Shown: positions 47,540-56,962, numbered from the stretch's first letter. The stretch is 64,000 nt of DNA from Hyphomicrobiales bacterium (GCA_900471815.1 UICE01000006.1:109946-173945); one strand, 5' to 3'. The notes: a model not told the origin generated them from the sequence alone. Numbers and translations: made by a program.

Positions 47540-48277
47540 ATGAGAATTCTGGTTTGCAATGATGACGGGATTGACGCGCCGGGACTGGCAGTACTGGCAG
47601 AGGCGGCAAGGCTGATAACGGATGATGTCTGGGTGGTCGCGCCGGATGGCAAGCGCACCGCCGCGGGCGCTTCGATCACCGTTGGCAAACCTTTGATAAT
47701 GCGGGAGCTCGCACCCAAACGCTATTCCTGTTCTGGCACGCCTGCTGATTGCGTCGTCACCGCGATGAGCTGGCTGTTCAAGGATGAGGACCGGCCTGAT
47801 CTGGTGCTTTCGGGCATTAATGATGGGCGGAACGTAGGCGAGGATCTGGCCTATTCCGGCACGCTGGGCATTGCCCGGGAAGCCTCATTTTGGGGCATTG
47901 CCGCAATCGGCTTTTCGCGGGTGAAGAAGCCTGAGCAGACGGAGAATGACGTCAAATGGCTGGCAGATTTTGTTCGCGCCCTTTGGCATGAGCGTGATGA
48001 ATGGGTGCTGGAAGGGCATTGGCTGAGTGTCAATCTGCCGACCCTGTTGCCAGCGGAAATTCGCCAGCCGCGCATAGGCCGCGACAAGATCGCGCTACGC
48101 TCGGAGGTGGTGAGCGCGGAGGGTGAATTGACCACGCTGATTGTCCCGCGCGGCCGCGCTCACACCAGCGAAGAGGGCGACGACAACGATCTGATCGATC
48201 GTGGCTATGTCTGCATTAACCGGCTGAACTGGTTCGGCGAGGCGCAGCTTGATGCAGGTCTGCTCGGGGAATTGTAG
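47540..48277 (+). CDS. surE: SurE-family 5'/3'-nucleotidase
   Basis: 245 residues with SurE hallmarks: MRILVCNDDGIDAPGL (metal site), VVAPDGKRTAAGASI, CSGTPADCVV and LVLSGINDGRNVGEDLAYSGT. SurE dephosphorylates nucleotides and polyphosphate. Housekeeping surE usually sits near pcm/serS; this one follows a transporter and an MBL hydrolase by 12 bp, so it is likely a paralogue in a phosphate-ester uptake pathway. Its C-terminal half is diverged from typical SurE. Ends next to the convergent EamA gene. Confidence 0.88.
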   Translation: MRILVCNDDGIDAPGLAVLAEAARLITDDVWVVAPDGKRTAAGASITVGKPLIMRELAPKRYSCSGTPADCVVTAMSWLFKDEDRPDLVLSGINDGRNVGEDLAYSGTLGIAREASFWGIAAIGFSRVKKPEQTENDVKWLADFVRALWHERDEWVLEGHWLSVNLPTLLPAEIRQPRIGRDKIALRSEVVSAEGELTTLIVPRGRAHTSEEGDDNDLIDRGYVCINRLNWFGEAQLDAGLLGEL

Positions 48278-49168
48278 TCAGCCGCGGCGGGCGACAAGGA
48301 TACCGAGGATCACGATAACGCCGCCTATGGCCTGCATCAGACCTATAGGCTCGTTGAGCAGGAACCAGGCCAATGCTGCGGCAACGACCGGCTGCAGGAG
48401 CAGGGTCAACGATGAGAAGGCGGGAGGCAGGAAGGCGAGCGCATAGGTGATCATCCCCTGGCCCGCCGCATGAGAAATGAAGGCCAGACCTGCCAGCACT
48501 GCCCAGGCAAACAGCGTCAGCGGTATGAGGTTTGTTTCAAAGATCAGCGATACGGGCAGCATGCAGATTGCCGCGGACGCTGTGCTCCAGATCATGATCG
48601 TGCGGGTGGAGAAACGCACCCGAAGACGGCCGATGACGAGAATATAGCCCGCATAGAAAATGGCCGCGACAGCCGCCGTTGCATCGCCTGCAAGCTTGCC
48701 ATCGCCCAGCGCTGCCGGACCACCTTTCAGCACGACAACGCCGATGAGCGCGGTCGCAAGGCCGATGAGGAAAATCCTGCTGACATGGGCGCGGAAAATT
48801 GCCCAACTGCCGAGCGTAACAAAGATCGGCGCGAGATTGGCCAGAAGCGTTGCATTGGCAACGGAGGTCATATGCAACGCGAGGTGCCAGGCAGCAAGAT
48901 CAGCGGCCAGAAAGATGCCGGGCATGGAGAGCCAGAAATAATCGGCAAGGCTTTCGGGGCGGGCATTGCGTTTGACATCCGGCATGGCTTTCGACCAGAC
49001 CAGAAGCGGAATGAAAGCCAGTGCAACGCGCCAGAAAGCGGTTGTCATCGGCCCGACCTCGGACAGGCGCACGAAAATCGGTGAGCCGCCGATGGCAATA
49101 CCTCCGAGCAGCAACGCAGCAAGAGCTAATCGATTGGCGTTGACGGTCTGTATGCTCTGGGCGGTCAT
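48278..49168 (-). CDS. EamA/DMT-family transporter
   Basis: 296 residues with ten hydrophobic segments in two EamA repeats (LLLGGIAIGGSPIFVRLSEVGP at the start; LQPVVAAALAWFLLNEPIGLMQAIGG near the end). A general metabolite exporter family; substrate unknown. Its stop codon abuts the surE stop codon with no spacer, so the two convergent genes share no separate terminator. Confidence 0.88.
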   Translation of the reverse strand: MTAQSIQTVNANRLALAALLLGGIAIGGSPIFVRLSEVGPMTTAFWRVALAFIPLLVWSKAMPDVKRNARPESLADYFWLSMPGIFLAADLAAWHLALHMTSVANATLLANLAPIFVTLGSWAIFRAHVSRIFLIGLATALIGVVVLKGGPAALGDGKLAGDATAAVAAIFYAGYILVIGRLRVRFSTRTIMIWSTASAAICMLPVSLIFETNLIPLTLFAWAVLAGLAFISHAAGQGMITYALAFLPPAFSSLTLLLQPVVAAALAWFLLNEPIGLMQAIGGVIVILGILVARRG

Positions 49169-49301
49169 GAAAGGATTTCCGGTGTTTGCGATGTGTCTAT
49201 ACGAAATCGCCCATAGAGCAAATTCGAATGATTGACGTTTACAGTGAAGGGAACTTCATGTTCACGGAACCAAAGCGCCGGCCGATGGTTTGAAGTGAAG
49301 T

Positions 49302-50567
49302 ATGGGAATAAACAGCTATCTCGTTCTGATCGCTTTGTTCGGGCTGGTCGTCTTGATGACCTCCTGGTTGCCCATGTTATTGAAGGGATTTCCGCTTTCC
49401 CTGCCCATTGTCTGCATTGCTTTCGGCACCCTGTTTGTCTGGACGCCGCTGTCGGCAATGATCGGCGACAATCCCCTCGACAGCCGCTTTCTCACGGAAA
49501 AAATAACCGAGTTTGTCGTCATCATTGCCCTCATGGGTGCCGGTCTGAAGATCGACCGGATATTGGGCTGGCGTAGCTGGATGACAACGTGGCGGCTGCT
49601 GGCCATATCGATGCCCCTGACTATCGGTGCCATCGCATTGCTCGGCTGGAGTTTTCTCGGGCTTGGAGTTGCTTCGGCCTTGCTGCTCGGGTCAGCGCTG
49701 GCGCCCACAGATCCCGTGCTTGCCAGCGATGTTCAGGTGGGGCCGCCGCAATCGGGGGAGAAGAGCGAGGTACGTTTTGCCCTGACTTCCGAGGCGGGGC
49801 TGAATGACGGGCTGAGTTTTCCATTCGTGCATCTGGCAATCGCGCTCGCGGCTTCAAATACAACGGGTGCTCCGTGGTTTTTCGACTGGCTAACGACCGA
49901 TGTCATATGGCGGCTTGCTGCGGGCACGGGGCTTGGCTGGGCTACCGGCAAGCTGCTTGGCTATCTGACCTTCCGGCTCCCGAACAGGGCGGGGCTTGCC
50001 CATACGGGCGACGGTTTCGTGGTGCTGGGGATCACATGCCTGAGCTATGGGCTTATAGAGATGGCGCATGGCTATGGGTTTGTCGGCGTGTTTGTCACTG
50101 CGCTGACGCTTCGCCATGCGGAGCGCAACAGTGGCTATCACGAAAATCTGCATAGTTTTGCCGAACAGATCGAACGTCTGATGATGATGGTCGTGCTTGT
50201 CTGCTTTGGCGCCGCCATTGCGGAAGGCAGCGTATTTCATCCGCTGGACTGGCGGATCGTGGTGGCATCGCTGATCATCCTTCTTCTTATCCGCCCGATT
50301 GCCGGTTGGGTGGGGCTGCTGGGAAGCCCCATCGAAAAAAGGGAAAAGGCCGTTATCGCTGTTTTCGGTATTCGCGGCCTCGGCTCATTCTATTATTTGG
50401 CCTATGCGCTTGGTCACGCGCCGTTTTCAAATGCCAATATTCTATGGGTAACAGTGTCACTCGTCGTGCTTATATCTGTCGTGTTGCATGGCATCACGGT
50501 TACGCCAGTCATGCGTTGGCTGGAGCGGAAGAATGATGAGATGGAAGCGGGTAAAATGCCGGACTAA
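49302..50567 (+). CDS. Cation:proton antiporter (CPA1, NhaP-like)
   Basis: 421 residues and about twelve membrane segments. The family motif ALAPTDPVLASDVQVG carries the transport Asp, and LTSEAGLNDGLSFPF is the second conserved segment. Likely exchanges Na+ or K+ for H+. The gene starts 133 bp after the divergent EamA start; no link to neighbours is evident. Confidence 0.88.
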   Translation: MGINSYLVLIALFGLVVLMTSWLPMLLKGFPLSLPIVCIAFGTLFVWTPLSAMIGDNPLDSRFLTEKITEFVVIIALMGAGLKIDRILGWRSWMTTWRLLAISMPLTIGAIALLGWSFLGLGVASALLLGSALAPTDPVLASDVQVGPPQSGEKSEVRFALTSEAGLNDGLSFPFVHLAIALAASNTTGAPWFFDWLTTDVIWRLAAGTGLGWATGKLLGYLTFRLPNRAGLAHTGDGFVVLGITCLSYGLIEMAHGYGFVGVFVTALTLRHAERNSGYHENLHSFAEQIERLMMMVVLVCFGAAIAEGSVFHPLDWRIVVASLIILLLIRPIAGWVGLLGSPIEKREKAVIAVFGIRGLGSFYYLAYALGHAPFSNANILWVTVSLVVLISVVLHGITVTPVMRWLERKNDEMEAGKMPD

Positions 50568-50830
50568 GTCCCCAGGTCATGTCCTGTCAGGAAAAACAGC
50601 GCATAGGCAAGACATGGGACAAACCAGAGCAAAGCCCATGTGCCGAAACGGCGGCGCGTATTCCAGGCGAGAATCGGGCCCAGAACTGCACTGACCGGCC
50701 AGACGCTGAGAATGTAAAAATACTTCTTTGGAAAGGCACCAGTGAAGGCCAATGACATCATGGCCGGCGGAAAAGAGAGAACGCAGAGAATTGTGCAAAT
50801 GACAAAAATTGCGAAAACTGGCTTACGCAT
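50564..50830 (-). CDS. Small membrane protein, unknown function
   Basis: 88 residues from ATG 50830 (96 from 50854) with three hydrophobic segments and a short positively charged loop (NTRRRFGTW). It fills the space between the antiporter and the DUF3592 gene and overlaps the antiporter stop by 4 bp. No family recognised and no strong ribosome-binding site; could be real or chance. Confidence 0.45.
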   Translation of the reverse strand: MRKPVFAIFVICTILCVLSFPPAMMSLAFTGAFPKKYFYILSVWPVSAVLGPILAWNTRRRFGTWALLWFVPCLAYALFFLTGHDLGT

Positions 50831-50852
50831 GAGTCGCTGATCCGGATACCGC

Positions 50853-51287
50853 ATGAGAAATACAAATATTCACAAAGTGCTGATGTGCACAATAACCGCC
50901 ATGTTGTTCTGCGGTTTTGGCTGGTCGGTATTGCATGTGCGTCATTTCATCAACAATGCGATGGAAGGCAAGGGGCATGTGGTGAACCTCGTCAAAACGG
51001 CCTCGAAAAACGGCTATGTGTTCAAGCCTGTCGTCGAGTTCTGGACGGTTGGAGGGACCAGCATAGAGTTCACGTCGTCAACAGGCACTTCTCCTCCATC
51101 TTATGATGTGGGTGAAAATGTCACCGTATATTATGATCCAAAGGACCCGCATGCGGCCATTTTAAGCGACTGGTTTTCTATCTGGGGGCTTTCGATGATT
51201 ATCGGCGCACTTGCGGTCGCGTTTGGGTTCATCACTTACATTTTGTATTTCAGGGTTACACTCAAACCCTCGCGAAAGCGCCGCTAG
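50853..51287 (+). CDS. DUF3592 membrane protein
   Basis: 144 residues: an N-terminal membrane helix, a soluble domain (residues 40-105) with PVVEFWTVGGTSIEFTSS and YDVGENVTVYYDPKDPHAA, and a second membrane helix. This pattern, V-x-V-x-YDP after a beta domain, is the DUF3592 signature; function unknown. Converges on the ModE-type gene with a 4-bp overlap. Confidence 0.75.
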   Translation: MRNTNIHKVLMCTITAMLFCGFGWSVLHVRHFINNAMEGKGHVVNLVKTASKNGYVFKPVVEFWTVGGTSIEFTSSTGTSPPSYDVGENVTVYYDPKDPHAAILSDWFSIWGLSMIIGALAVAFGFITYILYFRVTLKPSRKRR

Positions 51288-51646
51288 ATCGCCCTGCGAT
51301 TGCGGTTGATCCATTCAAAATCAGACTCAAGGGCCGTATCGACTTTTGCTTGCATGTTTCGATAGCGGCGCAAAAGCTCTTCGCCGAATTCCGTGACGAC
51401 AGCGCCGCCGCCCTGCGCGCCGCCGCGCTGCGAATCGACCACTGGCGTTGCGAACATTGTGTTCATGGCGCTGACCAGCAACCATGCGCGGCGATAGGAC
51501 ATATCCATGGCGCGGCCTGCCGCAGAAATGGAGCCGGTTTCGCGAATATGTTCAAGCAGCTGCATTTTCCCCGGCCCCAACCGTTCCTTGTCAGGAAAGT
51601 CGATGCGCACATAAGTTTGCAGGTCGCCTTTGGCGTTTGAACTCAT
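51284..51646 (-). CDS. ModE-type winged-helix transcriptional regulator
   Basis: 120 residues, a single LysR-like winged HTH: MQLLEHIRETGSISAAGRAMDMSYRRAWLLVSAMN, then the Gly-rich wing GGAQGGGAVVTEFG. It lacks the molybdate-binding MOP domains of full ModE. Stand-alone proteins of this kind are found with molybdate or metal genes, but none are adjacent here, so the regulated genes are unknown. Confidence 0.8.
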   Translation of the reverse strand: MSSNAKGDLQTYVRIDFPDKERLGPGKMQLLEHIRETGSISAAGRAMDMSYRRAWLLVSAMNTMFATPVVDSQRGGAQGGGAVVTEFGEELLRRYRNMQAKVDTALESDFEWINRNRRAI

Positions 51647-51793
51647 TGTAATTGCACCTGTGGAAATCGGTTCCTATCTATAGCAGGGCGCGAGGGAGTG
51701 TACATTGCCGGATCGGGTTTCGTTTGCTTGACAAGGCAGGTGCATCGGCAGAAATGTGGCCATGTTACGCAGGCTATAAGGGAAGGATTTTTC

Positions 51794-52300
51794 ATGTTTG
51801 CTGCAAAAGCGATCACAGAAGGCGACAAGCCACAGTTCTACAGGGAACTCGGCGATCAACTGGAAGCGCTGCTTGCGGGCGAGAATGATCCGACTGCCAA
51901 TGCGGCCAATAGTTCGGCGCTGATCTTCCAGATGCTGCCGGACATCAACTGGGCCGGGTTCTATTTCCTGCGCTCACAAAGTGAGCTTGTGGTCGGGCCA
52001 TTTCAAGGCAAACCGGCATGCGTGCGCATTCCCGTGGGGCGCGGCGTGTGTGGAAGCGCAGTTCTGCAAGCATCCTCTATCCTCGTTGACGATGTGCACG
52101 ATTTTCCGGGCCATATTGCCTGTGATGCGGCCTCCCGCTCCGAGCTGGTGGTGCCCTTGATCCATGATGGACGGGTTTTTGGCGTGCTTGATCTCGATAG
52201 TCCTATACCATCGCGTTTTGACAAGGATGATCAGGCAGGGGTGGAAAGATTGGCAGCAATCTACACGGCCGCATGCGTCTGGGAAGAACAGGCGGATTGA
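51794..52300 (+). CDS. msrC: Free methionine-(R)-sulfoxide reductase
   Basis: GAF-domain enzyme of 168 residues reducing free Met-(R)-SO. Three cysteines, Cys76, Cys86 and Cys110 (PACVRIPVGRGVCGSA, HIACDAAS), have the same 10/24 spacing as the catalytic cysteines 84/94/118 known for E. coli fRMsr. Start 51794 follows GGAAGGA; an in-frame start at 51698 exists but extends into the divergent promoter region. Confidence 0.9.
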   Translation: MFAAKAITEGDKPQFYRELGDQLEALLAGENDPTANAANSSALIFQMLPDINWAGFYFLRSQSELVVGPFQGKPACVRIPVGRGVCGSAVLQASSILVDDVHDFPGHIACDAASRSELVVPLIHDGRVFGVLDLDSPIPSRFDKDDQAGVERLAAIYTAACVWEEQAD

Positions 52301-52305
52301 TTTCC

Positions 52306-52734
52306 ATGCTTGATCGATCAAGCCAGGCGATCGAAAAATTTGACGCAAAAATAATCTGCGGCGCATGGCAGGTAAAACGCAAGGTGATCGATCATCGCGC
52401 CGGAGCGATATATGGATTTACCGGGCGCGCCATCATAACCACCGAGCTTTTTGAAGAGCGCGGCGAAATGTCTGTCGGAGCAAATGTGCTGCAGGCAGTC
52501 CGGACCTATCGGCTTGCCTTTGAAGATGGGGCAGTGCGGGTGCTCTACCCGAGCGGCAATGAATTTGTCGGCCTGCGATATGGCCCATCACAACGTGTGT
52601 CGCATCTATGCGGCAGTGATCTCTATAATGGACGGTTTTTGTTTGAGAATAGCAATGCTTGGGTGGAGGCGTGGCGTGTTCATGGCCCGCAAAAGCGATA
52701 TTCAAGCATGAGCTGGTATGTGCGTGCGGTTTGA
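52306..52734 (+). CDS. DUF6314 family protein
   Basis: 142 residues, beta-rich with no signal peptide: GAWQVKRKVIDHRAGAIYGFTGRAI, RLAFEDGAVRVLYPSGNEFVGL and a final WRVHGPQKRYSSMSWY. These blocks fit DUF6314, a lipocalin-like family of unknown role. Start 52306 follows the msrC stop by 5 bp, so the two genes are likely one transcript. A hairpin after it ends both this and the convergent LysR gene. Confidence 0.7.
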   Translation: MLDRSSQAIEKFDAKIICGAWQVKRKVIDHRAGAIYGFTGRAIITTELFEERGEMSVGANVLQAVRTYRLAFEDGAVRVLYPSGNEFVGLRYGPSQRVSHLCGSDLYNGRFLFENSNAWVEAWRVHGPQKRYSSMSWYVRAV

Positions 52735-52741
52735 GGTTGTT

Positions 52742-52778
52742 TTGCCATGCCGTCGAACCACGCACAACGACATGGCAA
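52742..52778. terminator. Hairpin between DUF6314 and LysR genes, with repeat remnant
   Basis: TTGCCATG (52742-52749) and CATGGCAA (52771-52778) form a stem between two convergent genes. Its loop holds GTCGAACCACGCAC (52752-52765), identical to the right arm of the 43453-43591 repeat, so the hairpin may be a decayed repeat now used as a terminator. Confidence 0.55.
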
Positions 52779-52792
52779 TCAAAGAGAATGAG

Positions 52793-53671
52793 TTACCCAC
52801 ACAGCCCCTCCAATATTTCCGATGCTTTGCTGCTGTGCCGTTGTTTGTGCCGCAACATGCGAAAGCGGCGGACCGGCAGCTTGAAGGCGGCCTCGACGAC
52901 AAGCCCTTCGCGTAAATAGGCGCGGGCAGCAGCGCTGGAAATGACGGCGGCACAATTTCCGGCGCAAACAGCGGAAAGAACCGCCTCGTTGGAGGGGAGA
53001 ACCAGCGCGATCTTCAGATCGTCATGGGAGACTTTGAGATTATCGATGGCATGTTCAAACTCCGAACGCGTGCCCGAACCCTGTTCCCGCATGACCCATG
53101 AAGTGCCGCCGACGATATCCCCAGCCTTCAACGGACGTTTATCCGCCCAAGGATGGCATGGCGCGACAACGATAATTAGAGCATCTTCCGCCACGACTTT
53201 CGAGACGAGAAGCGGTGCATCAATCTCCCCCTCGACAAAGCCGAGCTCTGCCCCGCCTTCCGTGACCGCTTCGGCCACCGTCCTTGTATTGCCGATGGTC
53301 AGGTCAATCTCAATGCCGGGATAATCCTGTTTAAAGCGCATCAGGAAAGGCGGCAGCCAATAGCTGGCGATTGTCTGGCTGGCATAAAGGCTAAGCTTGC
53401 CGCGCCGCAGACCGCCAAGCTCTGATAGCATCAACTCAGATGAGCGTACCCGCGCCAAAGTTGCCTTGGCCTCACCAAGAAAAACGCGGCCAATCTGCGT
53501 CAGTTCGATACGTCGTCCAACACGGTGGAACAGCTCGACGCCGTAAAAAACCTCGAGGTTTTTAATGGCGCTGCTGACCGCCGACGGCGTGAGGTTAATT
53601 GCTGCCGCGGCTTGAGTGAGATGCTCGCGTTCTGCCACGGCAACGAAAATGGAGAGTTGTTCAAAGGTCAT
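52793..53671 (-). CDS. LysR-family regulator (YeiE-like)
   Basis: 292 residues. N-terminal HTH FVAVAEREHLTQAAAAINLTPSAVSSAIKNLE and a C-terminal substrate-binding fold. Pairing with a YeiH-family gene in divergent orientation matches the common yeiE-yeiH arrangement. Start 53671 is chosen because the LysR HTH begins MTFEQLSIF; the longer ORF to 53797 crosses the divergent promoter. Inducer unknown, possibly sulfur-related. Confidence 0.85.
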   Translation of the reverse strand: MTFEQLSIFVAVAEREHLTQAAAAINLTPSAVSSAIKNLEVFYGVELFHRVGRRIELTQIGRVFLGEAKATLARVRSSELMLSELGGLRRGKLSLYASQTIASYWLPPFLMRFKQDYPGIEIDLTIGNTRTVAEAVTEGGAELGFVEGEIDAPLLVSKVVAEDALIIVVAPCHPWADKRPLKAGDIVGGTSWVMREQGSGTRSEFEHAIDNLKVSHDDLKIALVLPSNEAVLSAVCAGNCAAVISSAAARAYLREGLVVEAAFKLPVRRFRMLRHKQRHSSKASEILEGLCG

Positions 53672-53699
53672 CAGAAAACCATTCGATTTTACCGAACAA

Positions 53700-53740
53700 A
53701 ATATGACAGAATATTCGATAGAAGTCGATAATATTGCATG
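53700..53740. promoter_or_regulatory. Candidate LysR operator between regulator and YeiH genes
   Basis: AT-rich imperfect dyad, AATATT (53710-53715) and AATATT (53730-53735) around CGATA-GAAG-TCGATA, in the 111-bp divergent gap. LysR regulators normally bind such T-N11-A dyads next to their own promoter. Confidence 0.4.
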
Positions 53741-53782
53741 AGATAAGTCTGCCATGATTGAAATTTCTAAAATGGCAAGCTT

Positions 53783-54847
53783 ATGACCATTCCTCATCGC
53801 CTCCTTCCTGTTCTCCCTGGGCTTGCCCTTTGCTGCGCCGTTGCTTTTGCAGCGGTGGCTGGCGAATATATCCAGAGCGCGGTTTTTGGCGTGAGATGGG
53901 TGGAAAGCCTGGTTTTGGCCATAGCAATTGGCATTGCCATCCGATCATTGCGTCAACCGGGCCAATCGCTGCTCGTTGGTATTGATTTCAGCGCGAAACT
54001 CCTGCTGGAATTGGCAATCGTTTTGCTTGGCGCATCGATCAGCCTGACAGCGATGAAAGGAGCAGGCGCCACACTGATTGCCGGAATAGCGGGCGTTGTC
54101 ATTTTGTCGATCAGCATCAGCTACGGCATTGGCAGGCTCTTCGGATTGCCACCAAAACTTGCGACCTTGATTGCCTGCGGCAATTCAATTTGCGGAAACT
54201 CCGCCATTGTTGCGGTCGCGCCAGTGATAGAGGCAGACCGCAAGGAAATTGCCGCCGCGCTGACCTTTACGGCGGTGCTGGGCATAGCAGCCGTGTTCTT
54301 CCTGCCGCTGCTCTATTTCCGCACCGGAATGAGCGTACCGCAATATGGGACGCTGGCGGGCCTGACCGTCTATGCCGTGCCGCAGGTCATTGCTGCGACG
54401 GCTCCCGCAGGATTGCTGGGTATACAAACCGGAACTTTGGTCAAGCTGGTGCGCGTGCTTATGCTTGGCCCTGTGCTTCTCGTACTTGGTGCGATCATGA
54501 AGGCCGATTTGCGCCATGAAACCATTGGAGGGCGCGAAGTCCCGCAAGATGATTTCCGCTTTTACGCCAATCCAAGCGGGAAGCGGATTGCCCTGGTGCC
54601 GTGGTTCATCAGCGGATTTGGCATAATGATGATGCTGCGCTCGACCGGACTGATACCTGAGGCGGCAATTGCGCCAATGGGGCAGCTTTCCAGCGTGCTG
54701 ACGATTATTGCCATGGCCGCGCTTGGATTATCGGTTGATATTCGCTCCGTTGCTCATGCTGGCGGGCGAGTGATGGCGGTGGCAACCCTCTCCCTTGCAT
54801 CGCTTGTTACAATCAGCTTCGGGCTAATAGCTTTGCTGCAGTTGTAA
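53783..54847 (+). CDS. YeiH/UPF0324-family putative anion (sulfate) exporter
   Basis: 354 residues with ten to eleven membrane segments. The conserved LACGNSICGNSAIVAVAPVI segment marks the YeiH/UPF0324 family, annotated as putative sulfate exporters. Divergent LysR gene upstream suggests substrate-induced expression. Start 53783 lies 20 nt after the region's last dyad. Confidence 0.85.
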   Translation: MTIPHRLLPVLPGLALCCAVAFAAVAGEYIQSAVFGVRWVESLVLAIAIGIAIRSLRQPGQSLLVGIDFSAKLLLELAIVLLGASISLTAMKGAGATLIAGIAGVVILSISISYGIGRLFGLPPKLATLIACGNSICGNSAIVAVAPVIEADRKEIAAALTFTAVLGIAAVFFLPLLYFRTGMSVPQYGTLAGLTVYAVPQVIAATAPAGLLGIQTGTLVKLVRVLMLGPVLLVLGAIMKADLRHETIGGREVPQDDFRFYANPSGKRIALVPWFISGFGIMMMLRSTGLIPEAAIAPMGQLSSVLTIIAMAALGLSVDIRSVAHAGGRVMAVATLSLASLVTISFGLIALLQL

Positions 54848-55171
54848 CAATGGTTTTTACGTGCGTTACTTTTAAATGATGGCGCAGAAATTTAATATAT
54901 TGAAACTACTTTAAGTAGTGTGAGGATGTAATAGGAGGCCTGAAATACATTCCTTGTAATCCATTGGTATGGTTGTAACCTTCGAAGATTATACTATATT
55001 TACGCTTCCCCGGTTTCGGGTTGATAGACTTATTTTGTACGAAGCCAGATCATGCAGTCGAGCTGATCGAAAGTATTGTTCTGTAATAATAATAATTATT
55101 TCATACGATTGTTTTGTTTTTCAGTAGTATTTTAATTATATAGGTACATATCTTTTCAGAAAGCCATAAAC
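54848..55171. other. AT-rich 324-bp gap before the diguanylate cyclase gene
   Basis: No gene. Base composition is clearly more AT-rich than flanking DNA, with TTTAAGTAG and TAATAATAATAATTA tracts, and it must hold the promoter of the GGDEF gene. No specific operator was recognised. Confidence 0.5.
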
Positions 55172-56962
55172 GTGAACAAGCCAGATATTCTATACGCAGG
55201 CTTGCGGTCAAGAAAATCGACAAGAGGCCGCTTGAAAGTGCACCTTTGGTGCATGGCTCTGCTTGTTATGATATTCACTTTGATAATGGCAGGCATGTCT
55301 ATTTATAATTCTATTCAGGCATTTAACAGAGCCGTGACTAATCTGGCGGATATACAGGGTTTTTCCTTTGTTTTCATGGCTGCAAGTTTTATTTCAGCGG
55401 AACGCGGCCCTGCCAATATTTTGATGAGCGTGGACGATGCTTCCCGCGACCAAGCCTATGAAAACTGGCAGATCGCCCTGCAAAAGACTGACGCTGCGCT
55501 CAGCAAACTGGACACAAGCAGTGTTCCCAGAAATCTCCTCAAGGATGTGCGCGAGCAGTTGCGGCTTGGACGCATGAAAGTCGAGGCGGCACAATTCACA
55601 AATCCAGGCACATTACGCTATGGCGAGATCCATGAGGCCATTGTTCACCTGTTCCAGGCCCGAGAGAGTTACGACAAAATTGTTCAGCAGCAAGGAACCG
55701 AGCTGCTACGCCATGATGAGGATTTGGCCGCCGTTGTATTCAGGGTGACGATGCTCAGCAATTTGCGGGAATATGCTGGTAGGTTGGGATCATATTTGAT
55801 TGCGCCAATGGCCGTAAGAAAACCAATTCCTGCCGAGAATGTGATCCATATGCGGATTATCGGGGGGCGGATCCGTGAAATCTGGCATTTGCTGGAACTC
55901 GGCAGAAAACCCGACGTTGAAGCCTCATCAGATGATCAAAAACACGAAGAAGCAAATTCACGCTACATGATTGGAGGGCTTGCGCTGATTGATCATCAGA
56001 TTCGCACTGCTCAGCAGAATGGAGTTCCGGCTCTTGATGCGGTTACGTTTACTAAGCAATATTCCGCTGCAATGAAGCCATTGGCAGAATTGCGGGATAT
56101 TTATTTTGCTGCATCCGTCGCCAAATTTGAAAAGCGCGAACGGATTGCGCGCCAAGCGCTCTATTATACAAGTGCGATGGCGTTTGTGATCCTCGGGCTG
56201 GTCGTCGGTCTGGTGGTGGTGGTGCAGAATTATATATTCAAGCCGCTTTTTCGCGGAGCCGAAGCAATCGTGTCGCTTGCCGATGACCTGCCGACGGATC
56301 TGCACCGGGAGACGAGGCATGTTGCCGAAATCCAGACGCTTTATTCTGCGCTTGAGGTCATTGCCATCAAGCTGAAAGAACGATCTTTTCTGGTCGCCCG
56401 GCTTGAACATCTGGCACATACGGATGGGCTCACGGGGCTTCTCAACCGGCGGGCGCTGGATATTTTGGGCAATTCAGCAACAGAAAACTACACCGATCTG
56501 GAGTCGATACCTTTCCTGATGCTTGTGGATATCGATAATTTCAAAACCATCAATGACAAATATGGGCACGTTGTGGGGGATGAGGTCTTGAGAGAAATCG
56601 CACAGCTGATGCAAAACAATATTTGCGACAGCGATTACGTGGCCCGTTTTGGCGGGGAGGAATTTGCAATATTGCTGAATGACAGTTCGTGCATGGATGC
56701 AGCCATCATTGCCCAGAAATTGCGGCTGGCGGTCGAGCGCCTTGCCATGACGACTTCGGATGGGAGCGTTTTGAAAATCACGGCGAGCTTCGGCGTTGCG
56801 CAAGTCGGAGATCAGTCCTGGAGCGAAACAGTCAATCAGGCTGATCTGGCGCTTTATCAGGCTAAAAAGGCTGGGCGTAATCGCGTGCGTTTTGCCGATC
56901 AGGTTGCCGACGCCTTGGAGCAGTATAGTGGGGCCGAAATCGAGGCGGTGAGGCATTCCTAG
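55172..56962 (+). CDS. Membrane diguanylate cyclase (GGDEF)
   Basis: 596 residues starting at GTG 55172. Two membrane helices (about 27-48 and 330-352) flank a helical periplasmic sensor of ~280 residues, followed by a short HAMP-like linker and a GGDEF domain (about 415-575). The active-site loop is GGEEF at 494-498 and the metal site LVDIDNFKTINDKYGH is intact, so c-di-GMP synthesis is expected. The RxxD inhibitory site is absent (the Arg position is Cys). The AT-rich upstream DNA and adjacent attachment scar leave open whether it was acquired. Confidence 0.9.
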   Translation: MNKPDILYAGLRSRKSTRGRLKVHLWCMALLVMIFTLIMAGMSIYNSIQAFNRAVTNLADIQGFSFVFMAASFISAERGPANILMSVDDASRDQAYENWQIALQKTDAALSKLDTSSVPRNLLKDVREQLRLGRMKVEAAQFTNPGTLRYGEIHEAIVHLFQARESYDKIVQQQGTELLRHDEDLAAVVFRVTMLSNLREYAGRLGSYLIAPMAVRKPIPAENVIHMRIIGGRIREIWHLLELGRKPDVEASSDDQKHEEANSRYMIGGLALIDHQIRTAQQNGVPALDAVTFTKQYSAAMKPLAELRDIYFAASVAKFEKRERIARQALYYTSAMAFVILGLVVGLVVVVQNYIFKPLFRGAEAIVSLADDLPTDLHRETRHVAEIQTLYSALEVIAIKLKERSFLVARLEHLAHTDGLTGLLNRRALDILGNSATENYTDLESIPFLMLVDIDNFKTINDKYGHVVGDEVLREIAQLMQNNICDSDYVARFGGEEFAILLNDSSCMDAAIIAQKLRLAVERLAMTTSDGSVLKITASFGVAQVGDQSWSETVNQADLALYQAKKAGRNRVRFADQVADALEQYSGAEIEAVRHS

